Source of the DNA: Coccinella septempunctata
Taxonomy: Eukaryota > Arthropoda > Insecta > Coleoptera > Coccinellidae
Direction: 5' to 3'
NCBI RefSeq assembly: GCF_907165205.1
Contig: NC_058190.1
Span: 628,001 to 692,000, forward strand
Length of the DNA: 64,000 bases
Positions 21,101 through 33,100 of the stretch are shown here, one piece after another. Under the pieces are notes generated by a model, which had not been told where the DNA came from, made no database searches, and saw only the letters and a list, made by a program, of their open reading frames with translations. How positions within the stretch are numbered: position 1 is the first letter of the stretch; every line of letters starts with the position of its first letter. The position numbers were made by a program, and so were the translations under genes.

Positions 21101-24100
21101 TGATGTTCTTCGTATTTAATTTTTCTCAAAACTAATGCTATATTCTTCCTTCATGGTAGTAGAATGACCAATACGAATTGAGCCATATTTGTTACCGTCA
21201 TGTAAAAGAACACATTTTAAACTACGTTTTGAACTGTCAATATACCATTTAACCTGTAACGTGTATCTCAGAAACTAGAGCTGATAGAAAAAATCTGGTG
21301 GCATTTTTGGAATCAGTACATTAGAAACATCTAAAATCAGATGTTAGATTTCCGGCACCAAATTTTTTTTTTCATTTTGTTGGCCTGTGATATGAGTTCT
21401 CTGAATTATATGCAATAAAATACAAGTCATATTATAAAGGGGACTATGTTATCAGCTTTTTTCACTCATAATAAATGACGAAATCAATGAAATTCAAAAG
21501 AAATATCCGATCAAAAATTTTTTACCCACGTTGGTATCATTGTTTATTGAAAACAGGTATGTTAGTTGGTTTACTGTAAACTTCAAAATTATATAAATTC
21601 GCAGTAGGAGTAGTACACATCAAGACAACAAAAAGTAGCAATCTCAGATTTAAAACTTAGGTAGAGTAGATTAGTAGAGTAGAGTAGATTTTGTTTCCAA
21701 TACTCAGCTGAGAACAGTTATACGCGATATATTATGTTATACCAACAAAATTCTTCAAGAATATCTACTTCTGAACCAAGTAGTTTTATTGGTTAGATAT
21801 TCTTATTTAGAAGAGTCCACTTCTCACGATGGATGACAATTTCGATTTCGTTTATAATGAATCCATCATCTTTTTGATATTTTCATCACAAAAGTGCTCT
21901 TGACACAAAAATTGATTCCGAGTCGATTCTTGAGGTAAGGTTTTTTCCAATTTTTTCTCAAAAATGCTCTCGGAAATTTGATCTCTTCTCCTCTTCTTTC
22001 CGATGCCAAACCACTCTTACACTTCACGCTCCAACATTTCACCATGGAATATGCGCTCCATCGTAAAAAGAATATCGTTTCATTTTTTTCGTTGGAGGTG
22101 GGGTTCTAGGGCTGTCAGAACGAAACAAATTTTTTTTCTGAGTACATCTGATACATTCATCATCAATTTCCTTCGGCGGCTATTTTGAACTGATTTTTCT
22201 GAATAGAAACAAAAGAAATATTTAATATGAAATAATTAAATCAAAGATTATAAAACAATCTACAACCATGGGTATGAAATCAGTCCATCCCTCCTTGCAT
22301 TTAGCTTATTATACTTTTCGCCATCCTATTATGAATAAGGGAAAATAAATTAACCGACTTCAGCACTGTTATGAGAGATATGGCATTGACCGTGGTGAAA
22401 TAGTCGTCTTGGAATTGAGGAGACAATATTAATTCGGGGAGGATCATACGATATTACAAGATAAAAAAACAAATATGGTTTCTCCAGAACAATAGTTTTC
22501 ATCATAAATTCATTTAGAATGTTCGAAAAAGACGTATACAGTTTGTTGTAACTATCCGAAGTTCGCATCAAGTATCAGATAATCATATTTGATTCATCGA
22601 ATGAAAATATGAGCTATTCAAAATAAAAAAAAACGTTGAAAAAGGTTGATCAAAGAAAAAATTCAACTCATCCTTCTGTTGTATAAAGTGTATCAATGTG
22701 AAAACGCCATAACCCATACGGTATAGCATGTGCTACATCAATCTTGAAATACATCTGAATTAGAAACTGGAAAAAAAAAATAAGAATGAAATATTGAATA
22801 CTCAATTTCTTCGATATACCTTTAAAATTATCATAGAAAGAGCGTTTCTTCATCAAATTTAATTGATTAAAACGCATTCCAGGATGCTGATAACGAAACA
22901 ATGGGTTATTGATTCAATTGAAATATTACAGTATGTACCCCATTAAGATCGAATGAGTTTCCATGAAGGAGAAGCAATAACTAATTGTCTTCATGACAAC
23001 TTACATTTCATAATAAGTTTATTCACATTCAATAAACAAAATTGCATTTATATCAGAGGTAATGTCATGAAATTCATACATTCCCAATAGATTTCAGTTT
23101 AGAAATATTTTCAACAGATTTCTATAGATAATACAATATGTAAAAGTGCCTAATTGACTCGTAATTCCAAAGTTTTATCAAATAAAACAAAATATTTTAG
23201 AATTCAATACATCTTGAATAATTTCCTTCCAATCCTTTCTCATCTCTAGAACATAACAGTTTAAATATTCCGTAAGCTGTTATTTTCAACACTGAATTAT
23301 TTGAATAGTTTATATACAGGGTGAGTCTTTGACTCGTAAAAATAATTTAACAGCAGATTCCTGATGTCAAAATAAACACTTTTTTTCTTCACCATTTTTC
23401 AACTTCAAACTGTCAGATTAAGAAAACCCCCCTGATTAGTGTCGGATTAATGGCCCAACACGTCTGCAACCCCGAGATTAACCATCTGTATGAAAATCTG
23501 ACACGGTCGAGTATGTACAGGGTGGGCAAATTTCGATGTTTTAGCACTACAGCTTTTAAACCAGTGGAGATAGACAAAATCTGATACCCCATTCTCGTTC
23601 TCTTTTTCTGAAAAACTAATAAGAGTAGTAGTCATTTTTGGCCACCTTCTTTTGTTTTCGAGTTATAAGCGAAAATTGGAAAAATGGCGATTTCGAAATA
23701 AATTTATATCTCCGCTAATACTGATGATACGAGCTCTGGAATTGAAACATTGTACAGGCACTTTTTTAAGTAGAATCCAGTAGCGTGCTCGCCTTTTTAG
23801 CAGGATTTTCAATTACGAAGCTATGACCCAAAGTTATGTTTTTTTGAATTGGAACACCAGATTTCTGTGCAATTTTCTGAAAGCTTAATTCTTACTGATT
23901 TCAAAAATATATCTCATCATATAATTTGTATTAATATAAATAATAAAAAATGGTCAAAAACCTTTTTCCTCAATATTTCTATGGTTTCAACTTTTGATGA
24001 GAATAGAAAAATGTAGCATCTTATCATTACCACAGTCTCCTTCTATAAGTCCTTTCATTTCTATGCTTCTTACTCAATTTCTCCAAGATTCAAATTTTGT

Positions 24101-27100
24101 GAAAATTGGTAAAAAGTATAGAAAGAATGACATTGCCGGAAGAAGACTGCTCTTGTGATAGGAAGCTCTATTTTTCTGTGCTCGTCAAAAGTTGAAACCA
24201 TAGAAATATTGAGAAAAAAAGGTTTTTGACCATTTTCTCTATTGTTTATATTGATACAAATTATAATAATAATAATAATAATACTAATATTTATTTTCAT
24301 AATCGAATTACATTACGAAAAGAAAATAGGTCAAACATGAGAAAAAAGAAATGACAAAAAAATATACTGCAATAGGATCTCATACACCCAGATAAGAATT
24401 GCATCCGAAATACTCTGCTATGTTGTAAGGTTCCAAGTCAGTTAGGAGTTTCCGAGTTTCTCTCTTGAATTTACTAGTATCTGTTAGAATCTGGAGTTCT
24501 TTTGGAAGCTTATTGAAGAGTGAGAGGCACATATATTCTACATTCCTTTGAGACAGTGTGAGAGAGCATTTCGGAAGGTGAAATGAATGAACGCGCCTAG
24601 TCATGTTCACATTACGGTATTTCTCAAAGTAGATCTGGTTCTTATGTACGAATACTAGGCATCTGTGGATATATAATGCAGATATTGTGAGAATACCTTC
24701 CTTTCTAAATAATCCTCGACAGGTTGTTTTGGAGGATAAGTGAAGCATGGCCCTTAATGTTCTTTTTTGAACAACAAATAATCTTCCAATAGCCGAACTG
24801 TTCCCCCACGCCAATATTCCATATCCCATCGCAGATTGAAAACTCGCAAAGTATACAGTTCTTAGCAACTCGTAATTGGCCAGCTGTGACAGTACCCGAA
24901 TGGTGTAGAGAACCGAATTCAGTTTTTTCTGCAGTCTGTCAACATGGTCAAACCAGTTTAGATGTTGATCCATCATAACTCCCAAAAAATTAGTACTCTG
25001 ACTAAGTTTTAAACAGTGTCCCTGCAGGTCAATTGTATCAGGCGTGACGGTTTTTGTTTGAGAGGTTCCAAACATCACACATTCCGTTTTATTCAAATTT
25101 GGGGTAATTTGGTTAATTTGACACCATTCAGAGACTGTTGAGAATTTTTTCCGAGCTAGCTCAACCACCACAGACACTTTGGGAGCCTTATTCAAGATAT
25201 TAGTATCATCTGCGTACATTACCACGTCCACATTCGTCTCATCATTGAGCCCCGCGGCCAGCATCACATCAGCGCAATCCATAGTCTCCTCGAACAGAAT
25301 ATGGTCGGGCAAGTCATTAACGTAAACCAAAAAAAATAAGGGTGCAGCAATGCCACCTTGAGGGACACCTGCATTCAGTACTTCATCAAGTGAAGTGTAG
25401 ACAACACCATCGATCTCAACGGAAACTCTCTGAACTCGACCTCTCAAATAGCTCCGCACCAGATTAAGCTGGTTATCCCTAATCCCGTAGGTCCATAGTT
25501 TTTGACACAACCGATCATGATCGACGCAGTCGAAAGCCTTGGAGAAGTCAAGGAAGAGCCCCATAGGAATGAGATTGCTCTCCAGCGCCCGCAGAATCGA
25601 TCTGGTCAGTTCAAATATCGCAGTTTCAGTGTTCCTTGACTTGAGAAATCCATGCTGAGAATTGGAGAAAACGTTAAATTTGTGAAAAAAGCTGAGGAGC
25701 CTATTCACCAGAATCTTTTCAAACAGTTTGGAGAACGAAGTGAGTATACTGATAGGTCGGTAGTTTCCGAGATCGTCTTTGTTTCCTTTTTTGAAGATTG
25801 GTCGTACAATCGCAATTTTGAGGGGGTTTGGAAAAACCCCATCTCTGAATGCTATAAACATTATGTGGGCTAAAGGCTTCGAGATTAAAGTGATGGACTT
25901 CTTGATCACCGTTAACGGTATACCGTCGTACCCAGAAGACCAATTATTTTCCATGGATCTCGCAGTACGAATCACTTCATCCGGAGTTATCTCGAAGAGG
26001 AAGAATGAATTTCTATTTGGTCGAATGGTTTTTGTAGAGACGTCCACGATATTCGTAGGAACATGAGAGTACATTGAGGAGGAAACAGAGATGAAATGCT
26101 TATTAAAAGCATTTACAAGGTTCTGTGGATCGGCCGACTGCAGCTTTGATTCACTCCTATCTTCTTTACCTGTCAAATTTTTAATCACCTTCCAGATTGC
26201 TCTTGGCTTGTTGCTGGAGTTGCAGATTTGAGCATTGATGAATTTTTCCTTATTTCGTTTGATGGCGTCGTCGTATAATTTCTTTGTATCACGGTAGGAA
26301 TTGATAAGTTCAGGGCGGATACGACTCATTGTGTACAAGCAGTCCAATTGGTTTTTGAGTTTCAAGACCTCTGGCGAGTTATCTTTGTAGTTTCTCCGAG
26401 ATGATTCCCTGCGGACGACCAGAGGAAAAGCCACATCGAATATATATTTGTATTTATCGAAAAAGACTTTCCACATCGTCTCAACATCCAGATTATGGTA
26501 GACGGAGAGATCATCCCAGTCCTCAAGGGACAGAAGTTCTAGGAAATCTTGCATGGTTGATTCATTAATCCTACGAGTTTGTTTCTTTATATTCCTGGAG
26601 TGAGCTTCGCCAGCAGGAAATGAGAGCAATTGGGCGGTATGGTCGGACAGGTGCGAGGGAACAACAACAACATCACAATTGATCATGTTTGTTATAAAGT
26701 TATCAAGACAAGTAGCAGAAGTTGGTGTTATTCTCGTTGGTTCATGAACTGTCAAATTGGCCCCGAAGCCTTCCAGAATTGATAGGAAATTTTGGGTTAC
26801 CGAGTTATTACAAAGTATGTTAACATTGAAATCACCACCTATTATATAGTAACAGTTACAGTTTGTTAGATTTTGCAGAAGTTGGTAAATTCTTTCCAAG
26901 AATACATTGATATCACTTCTAGGATATGAATTAGGTCGATAAATAGAGATAATCACATATTTAACAGTATTAATGCATGTTTCTATCGCAGAGCACTCGA
27001 AGACATAAGGAATGCTATTCATAAGATCTAAACGCTCTTTATAAAATATTTCGTTCCTGCAGTAAATGGCGCATCCACCATGGCAGCCAATCGGTCTACA

Positions 27101-30100
27101 ATATTTAGACGCAAGTTTGAAACCACAGATATTCAATGCTTCGAGTTCCTCCGCACCTTGCCAGTGCTCTGTGACGCATAAGAAATGAGGGTTATGTTGA
27201 CTTACAAATTGTTCTAACCTAAATTTGCAATTATTGAGAGATTGTACATTCTGATGGAAAACTATGCACTTTTCTTTGGATCTAGTGATTTCCTGTTGTT
27301 GAGGCGGAATAAAAAATGGTTAATTTTGCTACCTTCCGGCCACAGGTTAGGATTCTTCATTTCCTCGAACATCGAAGCTGGCACAGTCAACTTGAAGGAT
27401 GAGTATTCGTTTGGTCTATTGGACTCTAATTTCTCACACATAACACCATTGAAACCATTTTCGCTGAGGTATTTTTCCAAGACTTCAGGCCTCAAGGCTG
27501 GGTCAAGTTTGCAGACATGCAGATAACCGTATTTAGGGGCACCTTTTATTGACATCAGTTCCGGTTTGCCATTTCCAACAATACCTCGATCTATTCTTCT
27601 CGTTTTTTTGTTCTTCACGGGGATAAATTCATCTACCCCATTTTGTACTTTGTTGTCGTCCTTACAGGAATCAGTATCAGATTTGTGTTCGGATTCAATT
27701 GATTTAGAGGGAGTATTAACATTCTGTAGTCTTGTAGCTTCCTTACCCTTTGATGTACTCATGGGCTTGTTATCTTTGAGGTCTATTTTTGGTTTCAGCG
27801 CTTCACTAAAGGTTTTAGCTTTAGTTTTAGACGGTACTTTAAGTTCAGAGCCGTTGATGTTTCTCAGTAGTTGTGCATTTTCAGCCCTGAGATTGGAGAC
27901 CTCGTTTTTGAGGTTAGATATTTCAAGCCTCAGTTCCTCAACTACGGGTAAAAATAATGATTGGAAGGATTTGATAATTATATGCTCCATGCTATTGAGG
28001 AGTGTATCGGTGGAGGATACTGCAATCGACGGTGTATTAGCCAATTCACCAGTTTTAGAGGTTATGTTTTTTGACGAACAGGCGTTGCATAGCCATTTTT
28101 TGGAAGTTCCTGTTTTTCTCATTGTTTCCAGATCCTCAACGGTTAGATCAACACACTGTATATGAAACAGGTGAGAGCTATCACTGGTACAAGGTATAGA
28201 GTCGTCATAACGACTAATCGCCTTAGAGCACTTGCTACACGTAACAACCATGACAATATTGATCTTGATATATATGATGTCATATATATTTGAAATCAGT
28301 AAGAATTAAGATTCAGAAAATTGCACAGAAATCTGGTGTTCCCATTTAAAAAAACATAACTTTGGGTCATAGCTTCGTGATTGAAAATCCTGCTAAAAAG
28401 GCAAGCACGCCACTGGATTCTATTCAAAAAAGTGCCTGTTAATGTTTTAATTTCAGAGCTCTATCATCAGTATTAGCGGAGATATAAATTTATTTCGATA
28501 TCGCCATTTTTACAATTTTCGCTTATAACTCGAAAACAAAAGGTGGACAAAAACGACTACTACTCTTGTTAGTTTCTCAGAAAAAGAGGCCGAGAATGGG
28601 GTATCAGATTTTGTCTATCTCTTCTGGTTTAAAAGCTGTAGTGCTAAAACATCGAAATTTACCCATCCTGTACAAGTAACGATTTTTTTGCGTTTTCAAA
28701 GGACAGCTGCGATGAAAGATTATAGAGTAGAAAGATAGGAAACGCCCTCATATCGCTAGTACTAAAAACCGACTACCAAAGATTATAGAGTAGAAAGATG
28801 GGAAACGAGGCGACTAAAGCGATTTGAGCGCCATCTGTGTGTCACGCGTGTTTTTAAGACGCTAGGACTGGTTAAAATATTAATTTGAGTGCCATTTGCA
28901 GAAACATATGACATTTTTTAGATTACAGACGTCAATTTTGATCGAAGAGGTTTTGAATGTTTTGATTCTCATTCCGCTTTTTGTTTATCTGGCTCGTTCT
29001 AGTTGCTGATTTTTGAAGTTTTTTGTCTTATTTCTTGGTGAAAACATCAAAATATTGTGCGAAAATTATTGAATGGTGAAGAACGGTGGATCAAATAATA
29101 AAATGTATTTTACGTGATTAAATTTTTCACTCAAAACTAAGGAAAATGGAAGCGTAAGTATTAAAAGTCGTAACATGTGAATCGGTCATTCATTGATTCT
29201 AATTTTCAGTGCTCCGAAGTGGATAAAATTCTTAGGGCTTGAAGACAATTATTTCAGCAAACACTACTAACTACACCATGTGCAATGAACATTTTACTCC
29301 AGGTCAATTGAGAACTGTTCATCGACGTAAATTACTGTATGCAGAAAGCATCCCTTGCATGAACGGCCTATTAAGGGGAAATTATGATCTTTACAGGTCC
29401 ATTCCATGATTCTCAATTGCTACTCTTTCAATATATTCAGAAATGCAGAGATTTTATTGATTTCCATTTGGGAACCGAGTGACTATCAAATTGTTGTTTG
29501 GAAAGTCAAAGTTTTATGAAACCTGCTGTGAGTGTTTTGTTCATTCATTAATCAATTTGTATATTGTGTCATGAAGAGACCATATCATAAGGAAATCATA
29601 AAAAAAAACCCAAGAAACTATACTGACATACAGGTCTTGCATATGTCTAAGTTTTTTTTTTAAAATGGTTCTGAAAATTCTTCAAATAATACCTACATAT
29701 GTAAGTAACTGGAATATGTATGCTATGATGGTATGTTGAATATTGGTTCATATTAATTTCTGATAGATGTATATTTCACAAATTCAACTAAGTTCATTAA
29801 TGCAGAACAACCTATTGTACAGAAATAACACCTTCGACGTATAGTAGATCACCATATACTTCAGTATCCTAGTTAAAGCTTCATTTATTGCCCACTATTT
29901 CAATTTTTGTGAATTTTTTATGAATTGCAAATAAACATATAGCACATCCAACAGCGTTTTTCGTTGATATCAATTGATTCCAAACAATGTTCAGATGAAA
30001 ACTAACATCCTGATCACAAAACATAACCATACTTTTGTTTTGCCGCTCAGGATGTTTGTTTTCTGATAGAAACAAAGTCGTTATTGAAATTTAATGCAAG

Positions 30101-33100
30101 GAATAGTATTCGAATTTCGCGCCCCTCAATCAAAAAACAGAAAACTATTATCAAAAAGTTTTCCTGTATTGACAGTGTGTTTTTAGCGCCATCTCATTGT
30201 CACGCGTGTTTTCACTGGCCAAAATGTAGTCGGTTTTTAGTACTAGCGATATGAGGGCGTTTCCTATCTTTCTACTCTATAATCTTTGCCGACTACATTT
30301 TGGCCAGTGAAAACACGCGTGACAATGAGATGGCGCTAAAAACACACTGTCAATACAGGAAAACTTTTTGATAACAGTTTTCTGTTTTTTAATTGAGGGG
30401 CGCGAAATTCGAATTCTATTCCTCGTATTGAATTCCAATATCGACTTTGTTTCGATCAGAAAACAAACATCCTGAGCGACAAATCAAAAGTATCAACGAA
30501 AAACGCTGTTGGATATGCTATATGTTTATTTGCAATTTGTAAAAAATTTACAAAAATTGAAATTGTGGGCAATAAATGAAGCTTTAATTAGGACACTAAA
30601 GTATATGGTGATGTGCTATACGTTAAAGGTGTTTTTTCTGTACAATAACTGCGAATAACTAAAGTTATTCGATAAAAAAGTCTTATTCTCAGGATAAGTA
30701 AAAATGCAGTCTTTTCACTTTCAGATAGTGTTATTCATCGAATAAATCTGTCATTGAAACTCTTTTAGAAGATTTTATTTGTCATAGATCGAATGTCGGT
30801 ACGTCATTATAGGTTGAATTTTTAAGATTGTGGACGTATGGTTATTTTTTGTGTGATTTTCACGAAATATTTGCTTTCTAGTTGGAATTATGACAATTTC
30901 TACGATGTGGTCTCTTATTTTACATTAATCAGTGAAAAGTAGTATACCTTGTTTTCACAGAATTGTTATTCGTCAAATAATTTCATCTGAAAGCACCGAA
31001 ATAAGGTATCCTTATTGACAGTGAGTAAAATTTATTCGAAGGTGAAAGTACCGGGCCTTAGTTGAATTTGTAAAATATACATATATCAGAAATTAATATG
31101 AACCAATATTCAATATACCATCATAGCATACATATTCCAGTTACTTACATATGTAGGTATTATTGAAAGAATTTTCAGAACCACACTTAAAAAAAAACCT
31201 TACAGACATATGCAAGACCTGTATGTCAGTATAGTTTCTTGGTGCTTTTTTTATGATTTCCTTATGATATGGTCTCTTCATGACACAATATATTATACAA
31301 ATTGATTAATGAATGAACAAAACACTCACAGCAGGTTTCATAAAACTCTGACTTTCTAAACAACAATTTGACAGTCACTCGGTTCCCAAATGGAAATCAA
31401 TAAAACCTCTGCATTTCTGAATATATTGAAAGATTAGCAATTGGGAATCATTGTATGGACCTATAAAGATAATAATTTCCCCTTAATAGGACGTTCATGC
31501 AAGGGATGCTTTCTGCATACAACAATTTACGTCGATGAACAGTTCTCAATTGACTTGCAGTTAAATGTTCACTGCACATGGTGTAGTTAGTAGTGTTTGC
31601 TGAAATAATTGTCTTCAAGCCCTGAGAATTTTATCCACTTCGGAATACTGAAAATTAGAATCAATGAATGACCGATTCACATGTTACGACTTTTAATACT
31701 TACGCTTCCATTTTCCTTTGTTGAGTGAAAAACTTAATCACGTAAAATACATTTTATTATTTGATCCACCGTTCTTCACCATTCAATAATTTTCGAACAA
31801 TATTTTGATGTTTTCACCAAATTATAAGACAAAAAAATTAAAAAATCAGCAACTAGAACGAGCCAGATAAACAAAAAGCGGAATGAGAATCAAAACATTC
31901 AAAACCTCTTCGATCAAAATTGACGTCTGAAATCTTAAAAAATTTCATATGTTTCTGCGAATGGCACTCAAATTAATATTTTAACCAGTCCTAGCGTCTT
32001 AAAAACACGCGTTACACACAGATGGCTCTCAAATCGCTTTAGTCGCTTCGTTTCCCATATTTCTATTCTATAATCCTTGGCTGTGATCTTACGTCACGAA
32101 CAAATTGTCAGTCCCTTGAAAAGTAGCTTCCTTTGGGTCCAATTAACATATCCTCTAAAAATCTGACACGCTCGAAAATTTTTTGTCAATTTCAACTCTT
32201 ACGGTCAGCCCCACCACGCAAACTGTCACATCAACATGAATTTATTATAAGAGACACGTAGGGCATATACAGTACCTTGTTTTGACACGCTCGAGTATGT
32301 ACACCCGACGATTTTTTTTACATTTTTAAGACCCTGCAGACGCTGTCCCCACCGCTGAAAGTGCACACATCATAGAACCTTTTTTTCTTTCTACCATCTA
32401 ATCTTCAAAATCCACTAGAACTCCACGACGCTTGAGTAAATCCCGATAAGGCATCGTCGGCTCCCCAACTACTAGCACAGTTTTCATTAATTCTAAAACT
32501 TCTAAATAATAACCGATGCAAGAACTACAGGTTAGTTGAACAACTTGAATATTTTCAGCCTCTGGGACTTGTCCCAACTGGTCTCTGGGACTTGTCCCAA
32601 CTTGTTCCAACGGTCGTGGTTGGAGATCGACAGTCCGTAATTCCCAAGAGAATTCGAAAAACAAAGGTGAGTTGCAATTTTCTACATTTCGAAAGAATCA
32701 AGAACCGCAGGTTGGTTGAACAACTCGAATATTTTCAGACTCTGGGACGAGTTCCATTAGGTCCGCATCTGAATCTAGGGGAGGAAGAAGATTTCATAGA
32801 CCCAGATACCCTAGAAGGATTAGACGACCAACAAATTTTTCTTCCGAATATCTCGAGTCCCTATTAGAAAAACCATTGGAGGAAGTAATACAACAACTTT
32901 CTCAAAATAAAGATTTTTTCGTATATATAGGACAGGAGCTCTCTTCAGATGATATTGTGCTGATGGTGAAGCACTTGGCCAGGTTTTGCGATTGCAAGTT
33001 TCCAAATCTCAGGATCAACATCTTGCAAACAAGTTTAACTTCGGGATTCGTGGATAATTTACAGTTGTTCATTTCCGACATAGCATTTCAATCGATAGAA

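Larger units (their letters stand above)
24262..28262 (-). mobile_element. CR1-like non-LTR retrotransposon, nearly complete
   Basis: Minus-strand element with two long open frames, ORF1 (28251-27262) and ORF2 (to 24380), and a 3' tail of ATT repeats at about 24262-24288. An ORF1 with a PHD-type finger plus an ORF2 of APE endonuclease and reverse transcriptase is typical of CR1-like elements. Both frames are open over their whole length, suggesting recent activity. It lies in the opposite orientation to the host gene. Confidence 0.88.
23518..28670. mobile_element. CAGGGTG-ended palindromic element, split by a retrotransposon
   Basis: The left arm, about 23518-23930, is the inverse of 28262-28670 with both ends flanked by TA. 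Landmarks are CAGGGTGGGCAAATTTCGAT and the GTTTTCGAGTTATAAGCGAA block. The arms are about 410 bp; the centre holds a second, smaller palindrome and a CR1-like element. Without these it would be a foldback MITE of under 1.2 kb. Confidence 0.8.
19087..32558 (+). other. 13.5-kb intron within the mini-exon array
   Basis: Array homology stops at about 19107 and resumes near 32520 (AAGAACTACAGGTTAGTTG), so an ancestral 72-nt array intron has been expanded by insertions. The interval holds repeat R, a TIR element with a 205-codon frame, a palindromic MITE carrying a CR1-like retrotransposon, and a 3.4-kb THAP-bearing palindrome. Confidence 0.75.

Noticed and set aside
27566..28165. 199-codon plus-strand frame
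   Set aside because: Antisense shadow of CR1-like ORF1, which has a PHD-type finger and coiled coil.
32592..32867. 91-codon plus-strand frame across array exon 8, its 72-nt intron and the next exon
   Set aside because: The phase-1 spliced frame continues into the helicase and matches ZNFX1 (EYLESLLEKPLEEV); this alternative frame stops at 32867.
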